Of a stretch of 64,000 nucleotides of DNA, positions 17,209 through 25,265 are shown piece by piece. Both the position numbers and the translations under genes were made by a program. Within the stretch, counting starts at the first letter, position 1. Every line of letters starts with the position of its first letter. Under the pieces are notes generated by a model. It saw only the letters and a list, made by a program, of their open reading frames with translations, had not been told where the DNA came from and did no database searches. The stretch comes from CAVRXQ01 sp963838845. GTDB taxonomy: Bacteria; Actinomycetota; Acidimicrobiia; Acidimicrobiales; Bog-793. The stretch covers positions 310,001 to 374,000 of the forward strand of contig CAWISR010000003.1 of assembly GCA_963838845.1 (NCBI GenBank). The letters run 5' to 3'.

Positions 17209-17502
17209 CGGCGCCGAGAGTACTGAGCGGGCACCTACGGGATTACCGCGCGTTACGAATCGGGCCTGCTTGTCGCCTTCCGATCGGGGAGGTGCTGCTG
17301 GAGCACGGCGGGTCGCGCCTCGGAATCCTCACGGCTCATCGAGGAGCGAAGTTCGACCGAGCCGAGGCGGCCGCTCATCGTCACGACCCTCGCGACCGAC
17401 GTGGTTTTTTCACCGGACCAGCAAACCGCAGCCTCGCGGCCGCGCTCCCTGACTGATTGTCGGCAGGAACCTTCGGCTCCGGCTCGTCGATACGCTGCGT
17501 CG

Positions 17503-17976
17503 GTGGTCGACGAGCTTGCCGCCGCTGACGAGCGCACGCACCGAGACGTCGCATTCCGCCTCGCCCGGTTCGAACAGCGCTACACCCGGCAACGGCGGGT
17601 GATGGTGGACGCCCTCGCGTCGATCGCGCGTCCTGCGACGATCGGCGAGATTCTCGACGCGCTGCCCGACCTACCGGTGAGCACCGCCTACCGCAATCTC
17701 TCGGTCCTCGCGGAGGCAGGAGTCGTCAGACGAGTCAACGGCACCGACGAGTTCGGGCGCTTCGAGCTCGCCGAGGAGGTGAGCGGCCACCACCATCATC
17801 ACGCCGTCTGTTCAGTGTGCGGACTCGTCATCGACGCGACGAGCTCACCCCGGCTCGAGGCCGCCCTCGCAGACACGGCGCGAGCCATCGCGCAAGAGAA
17901 CGGATTCGACGTCAGTGATCACCGCCTCGAGCTCGTCGGCCGGTGCTCAACGTGCGCAGAGCGCGAACGGTCCTGA
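17503..17976 (+). CDS. Fur-family regulator (Zur-like)
   Basis: 157 aa from GTG 17503. A winged helix (PATIGEILDALPDLPVSTAY carries the recognition helix, then YRNLSVLAEAG) is followed by the metal-sensing domain: a run of five His before AVCSVCG, then RCSTC near the C-terminus, giving both Cys pairs of the structural zinc site. The helix spacing and GHHHHH resemble Zur/Fur repressors. No transporter is adjacent, so the metal cannot be assigned. It is one of three Fur paralogues in the window. It converges on the PfkB gene. Confidence 0.85.
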   Translation: MVDELAAADERTHRDVAFRLARFEQRYTRQRRVMVDALASIARPATIGEILDALPDLPVSTAYRNLSVLAEAGVVRRVNGTDEFGRFELAEEVSGHHHHHAVCSVCGLVIDATSSPRLEAALADTARAIAQENGFDVSDHRLELVGRCSTCAERERS

Positions 17977-18010
17977 CGGAAGCGGATTACCCGTTGCGGG
18001 ACGGGACGGT

Positions 18011-19027
18011 TCAGTCACCAAGCAAATCCACCGTGACGCCAAACGCGTCGATGATGCGTCGGAGATCGCTCTCGCGGAGAAGCCCCGCCTGTGAGCCGAG
18101 ATGGGCGGACGCACTCGCATAGTTAAGTGGCCCCCACGTAAGCGCGTCCTTCAACGGCATTCCTCGAATCACCGCCGCCAATAGGCCAGCGGCAAACGCG
18201 TCGACAGCCCCCGTGCGATCGACCCCTGTGTCGTGTTCGGACCCCGGGTGGGCGCGCAATCGGTCGGCGTCAGCGAGCGCGTACGCGCCGCCATCGTCTT
18301 CGATGACGACCACCTGTCGCGGTCCGAAGGATCTGATGGCGTCGAGTTGGCGTTCCGGCACATCGGGCGCGACCCCGGTGAGTGCCGCTGCCTGGCTCGC
18401 GTCGCACACGAAGAGCTCGGCGCGCCGATTGAGTCGTTCGAGCCGTTTGACACCGTCGGCGATCTGAACGGTTCCGGGACGCACCGCGAGCTTCACGTCG
18501 GGGTTGTCATCGAGCCAATCCATGATGTGCTGCTCGTACTCGAGCGCGCCCGCCCCGAGCGAGGTCACGAGGAGCCACGACGGAATATCGCTTGGCCGGA
18601 GGTACGGCCAGTGGTACTCGAAATCCTCGTGCCAGACGAAGATCGTTCGCTCGCCGCGGTACGACAACACGACGTTTCGGTTCGTGTGCGCGGGCGAATC
18701 GACGCGGACGAGCCGGGTGTCGACGTGCTCGCCGTGCAGTGCCGCGATGAGGTCCCGACCGACTTCGTCGTGGGCGAGAAAACTCGCGAGGCCGACACGT
18801 ACCCCGAGTCGCGAGAGTCCGACCGCGATGTTCGCCGCGCTGCCACCTGCGGCAACCGTTGTCTCGTCGTGGTACGCGACCTTCACCCCGAGCGGAAGCT
18901 CAAGGAACCGACCCCCGTCGTCCTTCCGGAGACCAACCTGTCCCTCGGGCAGACGGATGATGATGTCGGTCGCGACATCACCGACGCTCACGAGGTCGTA
19001 TCGCTGCGCTGGAGTCACGAATCCCAT
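18011..19027 (-). CDS. PfkB-family carbohydrate/nucleoside kinase
   Basis: 338 aa. Ribokinase-type kinase: N-terminal strand VSVGDVATDIIIRLP, substrate-site Gly pair in TVAAGGSAANIAVGLSRLG (about residues 57-75), and the anion-hole/catalytic motif near residue 275, here DRTGAVDAFAAG. In most relatives this last motif is DTTGAGDAF. The catalytic Asp is kept, but the second Gly of the anion hole is Val and the Thr is Arg, which could alter ATP handling. Substrate unknown. Not obviously in the crcB operon: 153 bases separate them. Confidence 0.85.
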   Translation of the reverse strand: MGFVTPAQRYDLVSVGDVATDIIIRLPEGQVGLRKDDGGRFLELPLGVKVAYHDETTVAAGGSAANIAVGLSRLGVRVGLASFLAHDEVGRDLIAALHGEHVDTRLVRVDSPAHTNRNVVLSYRGERTIFVWHEDFEYHWPYLRPSDIPSWLLVTSLGAGALEYEQHIMDWLDDNPDVKLAVRPGTVQIADGVKRLERLNRRAELFVCDASQAAALTGVAPDVPERQLDAIRSFGPRQVVVIEDDGGAYALADADRLRAHPGSEHDTGVDRTGAVDAFAAGLLAAVIRGMPLKDALTWGPLNYASASAHLGSQAGLLRESDLRRIIDAFGVTVDLLGD

Positions 19028-19180
19028 GGCCAGCCACCTCCGCCAGCGAATGGCGCGACCGCGTCCGCGGCGCGCGCTTCGCTGTTACCTCCAGCAAATC
19101 GCCCTTTTGAAGGGACGTGAAGGGCCGTTTGTCCTGCGAAACCGCCACGACGCCTACAAGGCGCCGCAAACCACACCCCT

Positions 19181-19549
19181 TCAGTGGGCAGCGATGCCGT
19201 AGCCGGCCGCCGCGAGGAGCATGCCGATGACAAAGGTGCCCGCGACATTGATCGTCGCCTCCAGCAGGGCGCCGGTCTCGCCGAGCGCCAGGGTTTCGAA
19301 CACTGACGTCGAGAAGGTCGAGTACCCGCCGAGGAAGCCGATCGTCGAGAGTCTGACCGCCGTCGCCGACGCCCCATGGTGCGCGGCGAGCCCCGCGACG
19401 ATCCCGATCGCGAACGCCGCGGTGGCGTTCACGGCGAACGTGCCGACCGGAAAGATGCTCCCCACGCGTTGCTGGACGATGCGGTCGACGACGAATCGGA
19501 CGACGGAGCCGCCCCCGGACAACGCGACGATCGCGACCACAAGCGTCAA
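19181..19549 (-). CDS. crcB: Fluoride channel subunit CrcB/Fluc (1)
   Basis: 122 aa, four membrane helices, from a TTG whose bases overlap the stop of the DUF190 gene (TTGA). Dual-topology fluoride exporter half. Conserved points: GGSVVRF at the N-terminus, the polar-track Asn in FAVNATAAF, and GFLGGYSTFSTSVFE, where the helix-3 break and the Phe-box region are kept. Paired with a second, divergent CrcB in the same operon, which suggests a heterodimeric channel. Third gene of the operon 20381 to 19181. Confidence 0.9.
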   Translation of the reverse strand: MTLVVAIVALSGGGSVVRFVVDRIVQQRVGSIFPVGTFAVNATAAFAIGIVAGLAAHHGASATAVRLSTIGFLGGYSTFSTSVFETLALGETGALLEATINVAGTFVIGMLLAAAGYGIAAH

Positions 19550-19899
19550 GGCTCCGGTTCCTCGAGCCCTCGCGCCACGTGGTGAACGACTTCGACCTCG
19601 TCGAGGATGACGAGACCCTCGGAAACAATCTCTTCGAGTTGCGCGAGGAAGGCGCGGATGCGCTCTTCCGCATCGACGACGATGACCGCGATCGGCAGGT
19701 CCTCGGAGAGGCTCAGTAACCGCTGCGTGTGCAGCTGGCTCGAGGCGCCGAATCCTTCGATGCCGCGAAACACACTCACCCCGGCCAGACCCGCCGCCTG
19801 GGCACGATGCACGATCTCGGTATAGAGGGGCTTGTGGTGCCAGCGATCGGATTCGCCGATGTACACCGAAAGACGCAATGCCGGACCTTCGAGTCTCAT
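19546..19899 (-). CDS. DUF190 family protein between two crcB genes
   Basis: 117 aa from ATG 19899, overlapping both neighbours by four bases. The pattern RLSVYIGESDRW, then a helix with HRAQAAGLAGVSVFRGIEG and a strand LPIAVIVVDAEERI, is that of DUF190, a small PII-like fold often encoded with crcB. A regulatory or nucleotide-sensing partner of the fluoride channel is inferred from this constant linkage. The biochemical role is not established. Soluble, cytoplasmic. Confidence 0.88.
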   Translation of the reverse strand: MRLEGPALRLSVYIGESDRWHHKPLYTEIVHRAQAAGLAGVSVFRGIEGFGASSQLHTQRLLSLSEDLPIAVIVVDAEERIRAFLAQLEEIVSEGLVILDEVEVVHHVARGLEEPEP

Positions 19900-20381
19900 C
19901 GTGCTCTCCGTTCTTCAGTGAATCGTCGCCTGCTCGCCTGGATCGAACGGCCGGTCACGAGGCCAAACGACCCTGCCGCCAACCCGCCGAGGACCGACGC
20001 CGCAACGTACGCAATGGCTTCCACCGGTCTGCCGTGACCTAGCGACCAGTCGGCAAAATCCACTACCGACGCGAGCGTCGTCAGGGATCCGCAAAAGCCG
20101 ATGCCGACGAACAGACGCAGACGACGCGCCGACGTCAGCGATTCGGCGAGCACGACGGCGACACAGACGACGAACGCGCCGGTTAGGTTCACCGTGATGG
20201 TCGCCCAGGGAAAACGAGCGTCGGCAAGCGACACGGAGCCCGCGGCGTAACGGATTGCGCCGCCTGCACAACCCCCCAGGAAGACCACCCCGAGATCGAT
20301 GGGCCCGCCAACGAGCCGACGGATTGCGAACGACCGCTCACGCGACCGCGCGGCACGGTCGAATACCTGTGGCAGCGCCAC
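19896..20381 (-). CDS. crcB: Fluoride channel subunit CrcB/Fluc (2), divergent
   Basis: 161 aa, GTG start at 20381 with AAGGAGG five bases upstream. Four hydrophobic helices after a basic N-terminal extension of about 25 residues. GGAIRYAAG and the pore Asn in ITVNLTGAF match the family, but the segment equal to GG(F/Y)(T/S)TFST reads GSLTTLASVVDF, so the first pore-lining Phe is replaced by Leu. This subunit may have lost one pore and depend on CrcB (1). First gene of the operon; a candidate riboswitch lies 28-80 bases upstream. Confidence 0.85.
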   Translation of the reverse strand: MALPQVFDRAARSRERSFAIRRLVGGPIDLGVVFLGGCAGGAIRYAAGSVSLADARFPWATITVNLTGAFVVCVAVVLAESLTSARRLRLFVGIGFCGSLTTLASVVDFADWSLGHGRPVEAIAYVAASVLGGLAAGSFGLVTGRSIQASRRRFTEERRAR

Positions 20382-20389
20382 TGGCCCCT

Positions 20390-20413
20390 CCTTGGTCTGA
20401 ACTCCGGACCAGG
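20390..20413 (-). promoter_or_regulatory. SD-sequestering hairpin of the crcB operon
   Basis: On the minus strand CCUGGUC (20413-20407) can pair with GACC-A-AGG (20397-20390, one bulged A), covering part of the AAGGAGG ribosome site at 20393-20387. Three bases of its 5' arm (20413-20411) are also needed for the pseudoknot of the upstream element. The two folds therefore exclude each other, the arrangement expected of a translational switch. Confidence 0.35.
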
Positions 20414-20461
20414 GACCGTTGGTCGCTCGAACAGCGACGGTTCGCGGCGAGCCCCTCCGCC
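20409..20461 (-). ncRNA. Candidate fluoride (crcB-type) riboswitch aptamer
   Basis: Minus strand, 53 nt, in the 5' leader of crcB. Stem 1 is GGCG/CGCC (20461-20458 with 20449-20446) around the loop GAGGGGCU. Linker GCGAACC. Stem 2 is GUCGCU/AGCGAC (20438-20433 with 20427-20422). Then CAACG, and GGUCCCU (20417-20411), which can pair with AGGGGCU (20456-20450) as a seven-pair pseudoknot. Order, sizes and pseudoknot match the known fluoride aptamer. The near-invariant GAUG and UGAUG segments are not matched well (here GGAG and CAACG), so it may be a divergent variant or a coincidence. Confidence 0.4.
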
Positions 20462-20489
20462 GTGACGCTTCGCCGATCGTATCGATGTA

Positions 20490-20732
20490 TTACTGCTGGT
20501 AGTGCTCCACGACGCTGACCGGCCGCTCCTTCGCCTCGTCGGGATCCTGTCCCGCCGACCGGCGCGCCCGACGCTGGCGCAGCAGATCCCAGCACTGGTC
20601 GAGATGCTCTTCGATTTCCCGCAACCGCTCGTGCTCCTCCGCGGAAAGCGGTCGGTCGCCGTGGGATTGTTCGAGCTGATGCTCCTCGTCGACGAGTTCG
20701 CCGATGCGATGGACAATCGGAGTGTCATCCAT
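20490..20732 (-). CDS. DUF2630 family protein
   Basis: 80 aa from ATG 20732 with AAAGGAT eight bases upstream. A small, highly charged, all-helical protein; the heptad-like LVDEEHQLEQ and EEHERLREIEEHLDQCWDLL stretches suggest a helical hairpin or coiled coil. DUF2630 proteins are widespread in actinobacteria, with no known function. Transcribed away from the secreted protein that follows. It may share the leader region with crcB, since both read on the minus strand. Confidence 0.8.
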   Translation of the reverse strand: MDDTPIVHRIGELVDEEHQLEQSHGDRPLSAEEHERLREIEEHLDQCWDLLRQRRARRSAGQDPDEAKERPVSVVEHYQQ

Positions 20733-20847
20733 TGTCGAGATCCTTTCGCTTGCCGCTTCGCGTCGACGTGAACGTACCGGAGATCGGGAGCACGCACGCC
20801 GCCGCACGCGGCACCGGCGGCGACGTGCCCAAATACGATCGGGCGCA

Positions 20848-22527
20848 GTGTCGGACTCTCCAGCACCGCGGGCGGCCCGGATCGCGCCCGGCGGGCGGCC
20901 GCGACGGGTGACGCGTCCGTTCGTCGTCGTTGCCTGCCTCGTCGCGCTCGGTACCGCTGCCGGGCTGATCCTTGTGACCGGTGGACCGTCACCGGGCGCC
21001 GATCGTCCCCCCCATTCCCACTCGAAGACCTTCCTCGGACCCAACGGCGTCGAGTCCACGGCGATGATCGCCGAGAACAAGCTCCCCGGTACGACCGCCT
21101 GGGAGATATCGGGTCACCAATCTTCTGGGTACATCGAAGGGTTCGCCGGCTTGAACTACGCCGAGGTCGGCGACCGAGTCGGGCTGTACGTTTCGACCTC
21201 GGCGACATCGTTTCGCGTCACCGCGTACCGCATGGGCTACTACGGCGGCAAAGGCGGTCACGAGGTCTGGCGCTCGGCGGTCATCGCCGGTCACGCCCAG
21301 CCGAGCTGTCGGTTCACGGCGGGCATCAACATGGTGTCGTGCGCGAACTGGCACCGATCGCTCGTTGTGCCGGTCTCACGTGCCTTCTACCAGGGCGACT
21401 ACTTGCTGAAACTCGTCGGGAACGGCAACCAGCAGGCCTACGTGCTCCTCACCGTCTGGAACCCTTCGAGCAACGCCGCGTATTTGTTCATGAGTCGCAG
21501 CCTGACCGAGCAGGGCTGGAACACCTTCGGCGGATACTCCTTTTATCAGGGCGAAGGACCGTGCGCGTCGGGGATCCCTTCGTACCCCGTGTGCAACCGC
21601 GCCCGCGTGGTGTCCTTCGACCGCCCGTACGCGGAGGGCGACGGCGCCTCCGATTTCCTGTCGAATGAGTACCCGCTGCTCCGCCTGATGGAAAAAGACG
21701 GACTCGACGTCGGCTACTGCACGGACATCGCGGTCGACGAGCACCCACTGATCCTTCTCAACCACAAAGCGCTGCTGTCGCTCGGGCACGACGAGACATG
21801 GACCTATCCCGAACTGCACGGCGCCGAAGTCGCTCTTGCCCACGGCGTGAACATCGCGTTCATGAGCGCGGCGGCAATCGTCCGGCACGCGCGCCTGCAG
21901 CCCTCCCGGCTCGGTCCCGATCGAGAAGAGGTCGACTACCGGGACGCTGACGAAGATCCACTGAATGGACACGGAAATCCGAACGAGGTGACGGGGAACA
22001 CCTGGGCGTCGCCACCGACCGACTGGAATTCGACGCCGCTCATCGGCGAGCTCTACAGCGGCTATCTCCTGCCCGGCGCGGCCCCGACTCCGTTCGTCGT
22101 CCACGACGCGAAGGCTTGGATCTTCAAGGGCACGGGACTGCACAACGGCTCGGTTGTCCCCCGGGTCATCGACTCCGACATTGACCACATCGACCCCGCG
22201 TACGGCACCCCGCCAAACGTCGAGGTGCTCGGGCACTCCCCGGTCCCGCTCAACGTCTCGTACACGAACCAAGGAGAGTGGAACGGCGACACGTACTCCG
22301 ACATGACCTATTACACGGACCCGGCAGGCGGAGCCGGCGTGTTCGACAGCGGCGACGTGAACTGGATCGGCGCGATGCTGCCGTGCCCAAAGGGCGTGGC
22401 GGCCTGTCCCGACCTGACCGTGCAGAAGATCACGGAGAACCTGCTTTGGCTGTTCGGACAGGGTCCGTCGGGAAGACTTATTCCCTCGCGTCCGAACTGG
22501 AAGTCGGTGACGCCGGCGGGATCGTGA
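20848..22527 (+). CDS. Membrane-anchored/secreted N,N-dimethylformamidase-like protein
   Basis: 559 aa from GTG 20848. A membrane anchor or signal segment comes early (FVVVACLVALGTAAGLILVTG, about residues 28-48). The body has the look of the C-terminal large-subunit domain of N,N-dimethylformamidase and related DUF6605-type exoproteins: AEVGDRVGLYVSTSA, YRMGYYGGKGG, then SYPLLRLMEKDGLDVGYCTD-like glutamine-amidotransferase-fold segments and LSLGHDETWTYPE. Seven Cys occur, consistent with disulfides outside the cell. No small subunit is nearby. Substrate unknown; an amidohydrolase activity is not proven. Confidence 0.7.
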   Translation: MSDSPAPRAARIAPGGRPRRVTRPFVVVACLVALGTAAGLILVTGGPSPGADRPPHSHSKTFLGPNGVESTAMIAENKLPGTTAWEISGHQSSGYIEGFAGLNYAEVGDRVGLYVSTSATSFRVTAYRMGYYGGKGGHEVWRSAVIAGHAQPSCRFTAGINMVSCANWHRSLVVPVSRAFYQGDYLLKLVGNGNQQAYVLLTVWNPSSNAAYLFMSRSLTEQGWNTFGGYSFYQGEGPCASGIPSYPVCNRARVVSFDRPYAEGDGASDFLSNEYPLLRLMEKDGLDVGYCTDIAVDEHPLILLNHKALLSLGHDETWTYPELHGAEVALAHGVNIAFMSAAAIVRHARLQPSRLGPDREEVDYRDADEDPLNGHGNPNEVTGNTWASPPTDWNSTPLIGELYSGYLLPGAAPTPFVVHDAKAWIFKGTGLHNGSVVPRVIDSDIDHIDPAYGTPPNVEVLGHSPVPLNVSYTNQGEWNGDTYSDMTYYTDPAGGAGVFDSGDVNWIGAMLPCPKGVAACPDLTVQKITENLLWLFGQGPSGRLIPSRPNWKSVTPAGS

Positions 22528-22529
22528 GC

Positions 22530-23157
22530 GAACCCGGCCCGCCGGACCGTCTGTCGTAGGTGCGCTCGAAGCGGGGTCTGGGACGATCCAGATCAGCGCA
22601 ACGACGACGTAGAGCGCAACCGATATCCAATGAGGCAATCGGGATCGCAACCAGGTAAATCAAAACCGAGAGTTTTTCTTTGATTGGGCGGGCAACAGCT
22701 TCGGCGACGCGCGAGTTCACCGCCGCGTCGGCGACGATCGTGCGTTCGAGAATGAAGCACGCGGTCCCGGCCGCGAACAGCACGATGCCGTAGAACGCCG
22801 TTGGCAACGGCGCGAAACCATTCCTCCCATCCATCCTGTCGTGACGGGAATGAGCGAGAGCCAGAAGAGAAGGTGGAGGTTCGCCCAGAGCACCTTGCCA
22901 TTCACGCGCTCGGTCGCCTGCAGCATGTGGTGGTGGTTGTTCCAATAAATACCGAGGAAGGTGAAGCTCAAAACGTAGGTGAGCCCGATCGGCACGAGTG
23001 GACGGAGCGCGTGAATTCCCGTCCCATGGGGGATTTTGAGCTCGAGCACCATGACCGTGATCAAGATCGCGATCACGGCGTCGCTAAACGCCTCCAGGCG
23101 ACGAGTCCCCACGGCTGATTCCCAATCGAACCCGCATGATCGGGGCGCGTCCACCAT
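22530..23157 (-). pseudogene. Broken TMEM175-family potassium channel
   Basis: The N-terminus from ATG 23157 has the family signature RLEAFSDAVIAILITVMVLEL and the next helices (YVLSFTFLGIYWNNHHHM, NLHLLFWLSLIP). The chain then jumps frame near 22821-22830 (a base missing, GFAPLPTAFYGIVLFAAG continues), again near 22628-22636 (HWISVALYVVVALIWIVPD) and again near 22572-22582 (RFERTYD). All six helices can be traced across the frames, so the gene arose from an intact channel, but three shifts make it non-functional as read. It partly faces the end of the preceding plus-strand gene. Confidence 0.75.
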
Positions 23158-23255
23158 CCGTCGGTCGCGGGACCGGGCCAGTGGGCTTCACTCTTGGTTG
23201 CCGACCCCGGCACCGACTGATGGAATTGCCCGCGGACCGCAATAAGGGAGGGATG

Positions 23256-23576
23256 ATGCCGAAATACCTCGTCACGTACCACGGCGGACCGGGATTGCCG
23301 ACCGACCCAGAGGCCGCCCGTCGGATGCTGGAGGCATTCCAGGGGTGGGCGGGTGGCCTCGGCAGGCTCCTTGTCGACCCGGGCGCGCCGCTTGCTGCGG
23401 CGAAGACCGTCACCGCGTCCGGTTCGAGCGACGGTCAGCGCGAAGCGGCGATTGGCGGGTACTCGGTACTCGAGGCCGAGGACCTCGAAGGCGCGGTCGC
23501 GCTCGTCGAGAGCCACCCCTTCCTGCAGCGCGGAGGGACGCTGCAGGTCAGCGAGGCCGTGGTCGTCGGAGGCTGA
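23256..23576 (+). CDS. YCII-related small protein
   Basis: 106 aa from ATG 23256 (AGGGAGG a few bases before; ATG 23253 is also possible). The pattern KYLVTYHGGPGLPT, a central helix RRMLEAFQGWAGGL, GGYSVLEAEDLEGAVALVESHP and a final QVSEAV strand is that of the YCII/DGPF ferredoxin-like fold. These small dimeric proteins have no firm general role, and some are associated with sigma-factor loci. It stands between the broken TMEM175 gene and the convergent ABC pair. Confidence 0.75.
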   Translation: MPKYLVTYHGGPGLPTDPEAARRMLEAFQGWAGGLGRLLVDPGAPLAAAKTVTASGSSDGQREAAIGGYSVLEAEDLEGAVALVESHPFLQRGGTLQVSEAVVVGG

Positions 23577-23587
23577 ACGAACCGTTC

Positions 23588-24244
23588 CTACGGGTTCGAC
23601 TGAGCCGCCATGGCAGCTGCTTCGAGCTCAAAGAAGCGATTCGCTGCTGCAGCGACGTCGGCGTCATGTGAGACAGCAAGTACTGCCGCCCCCTCGTCTC
23701 GTGCGTTGAGCATCAGCGACAACACGAGCGCTCGGTTGGCGGCGTCGATTTCAGCCGTCGGCTCATCGAAGATGAGCGCGCTGGATTGCGAGGCAAACGT
23801 ACGGGCGATCGAAACTCTTTGCCGTTGACCACCTGAGAGATCGGCGACTGGACGATCGGTACACGCGGCGAGTCCGAGCGCCCCGAGCCAAAGCTCGACT
23901 CGCCGGTCTATTTCTGAAACCGTGACTCCTCGCAACTGCAGCGGCAAGCTGACCGACTCCGCCGCAGTCAGCTCGGGAACGAGCGCTCCGTCTTGTGGTG
24001 CGAACGAGGGTCGTTCCCCGCGTTCACCGACTTCGGGCATCGGCTTGCCTGAAAAGTGCACGATTCCGCGATCAGGCGCCATCACCCCCGCGAGGATCGC
24101 GACGAGTACCGATTTACCGGACCCTGCGGCGCCGCTGACGACGAGCAGCTCTCCCGAGAAGGCGGAGAGGCTGACATCGTCGAACAACGGTCCGCGATCG
24201 CCGTCAAAGCCGACACCGAACGCCTCGACGACCGCTTCGCTCAC
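23588..24244 (-). CDS. ABC transporter ATP-binding protein (second of an orphan pair)
   Basis: 218 aa. Walker A GAAGSGKS (about 38-45), Q-loop FAPQDG, signature LSGGQRQRVSIA, Walker B SALIFDEPT and H-loop VSHDADV are all present. The D-loop reads AEID. Length and short C-terminus match LolD/MacB-type ATPases. Its ATG overlaps the stop of the upstream ATPase by four bases. No membrane component lies on either side. The orphan FtsX-type permease at 38.7 kb could be a partner, though this is a guess. Confidence 0.85.
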   Translation of the reverse strand: MSEAVVEAFGVGFDGDRGPLFDDVSLSAFSGELLVVSGAAGSGKSVLVAILAGVMAPDRGIVHFSGKPMPEVGERGERPSFAPQDGALVPELTAAESVSLPLQLRGVTVSEIDRRVELWLGALGLAACTDRPVADLSGGQRQRVSIARTFASQSSALIFDEPTAEIDAANRALVLSLMLNARDEGAAVLAVSHDADVAAAANRFFELEAAAMAAQSNP

Positions 24245-25113
24245 AACACCTCCTCGTCGCCCTGCTCGGTGTACATCTCGACGCCGGTCGCCGTCCTGAC
24301 GAAGCGCACGAAGCTTCCGGGCGGCATCGACTCGAGAAGCTCGTTCGGAAGCCGCACGCTCCCGTCCTGGCCGATCACCGCGTACTCCGTCCCCTTACGT
24401 CCCTCGGCTCCAACTCGACCATCGAGGATCGTCACCGTCCTCGCGAAATGCTGCGCAACCGCGGCGTCGTGGGTGACGACAACGACTGTCATGCCGAGCT
24501 CATCGTGGATGTGGAAAAGCGTCTCGATGATGAGATCACGGTCGACGACTGCGAGCTGACTCGTCGGCTCGTCGACGAGGAGCAAGCGGGGCGCGACCGC
24601 AACTCCCGTCACGAGCGCGAGGCGCTGACGGTCGCCCGTCGAACAGTGCTCGACGGGAACTTTGGCGATCCGCGCGAGTCCGAAAAGCTCGAGCAGCTCC
24701 GCCGCGTTTCGCTCGATGTGCTTGCCGCGTCGACGCGCTCCACGTTGTGCGAACCACACGTTCTCCTGCGCGGTCGCGTACGGAAGGAGGTTTGCCGAAG
24801 CACCCTGGACGACAAGGGAGATCTCCCGCGCTCTCAGCGCGGCGAGCCCTTCCTCTCCCATCTTGGCGAGGTTGTGTCCGGCGACGCGGACAAGACCCGC
24901 CGAAGCGGGAAACTCGCCGGCCAGCAGCGATAGCACCGTCGATTTCCCGGCCCCCGACGGGCCGAGTAGGGCGACCGCTTCACCCGCCGCGATGTCGAGG
25001 TCGACACCACGCAACGCGACCACGTCACCTTCGGGTGACGGGTAGAGATGCACGACACCGGAGAGCTGCGCTTCCACTCCCGTCGCGGGCGCGGCGACCA
25101 CGCTCACCGACAT
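24241..25113 (-). CDS. ABC transporter ATP-binding protein with atypical signature
   Basis: 290 aa. Walker A GPSGAGKS (about 53-60), Q-loop VVQGASANLLP, Walker B LLLVDEPTSQL and H-loop VVTHDAAV are sound. The signature motif, normally LSGGQ, reads CSTGDRQRLAL, so the serine-glycine contact to ATP in the sandwich is altered. A C-terminal extension of about 60 residues (AEGRKGTEYAVIGQDGSV onward) looks like a small strand-rich domain. With a normal ATPase next to it, a heterodimer with one degenerate site is likely. Confidence 0.8.
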   Translation of the reverse strand: MSVSVVAAPATGVEAQLSGVVHLYPSPEGDVVALRGVDLDIAAGEAVALLGPSGAGKSTVLSLLAGEFPASAGLVRVAGHNLAKMGEEGLAALRAREISLVVQGASANLLPYATAQENVWFAQRGARRRGKHIERNAAELLELFGLARIAKVPVEHCSTGDRQRLALVTGVAVAPRLLLVDEPTSQLAVVDRDLIIETLFHIHDELGMTVVVVTHDAAVAQHFARTVTILDGRVGAEGRKGTEYAVIGQDGSVRLPNELLESMPPGSFVRFVRTATGVEMYTEQGDEEVL

Positions 25114-25265
25114 CGGACTTCTTCTCGTGCCACGGGCGGCCGACCGCCCTCCCCATCAACTGCCTTCTGCCAAGCCTCGAGCACGAACGGAACCGTACCG
25201 CCGCGTCCGCGGTTGCGATGTCGCACCGGCAGCGGACGCTTTCCAATCCCCCGGGCGCCGGAGGG

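Noticed and set aside
21376..22650. Long minus-strand frame opposite the secreted DMFase-like protein
   Set aside because: Only its first 20 or so residues are meaningful, as part of the broken TMEM175 gene. The rest is a shadow.
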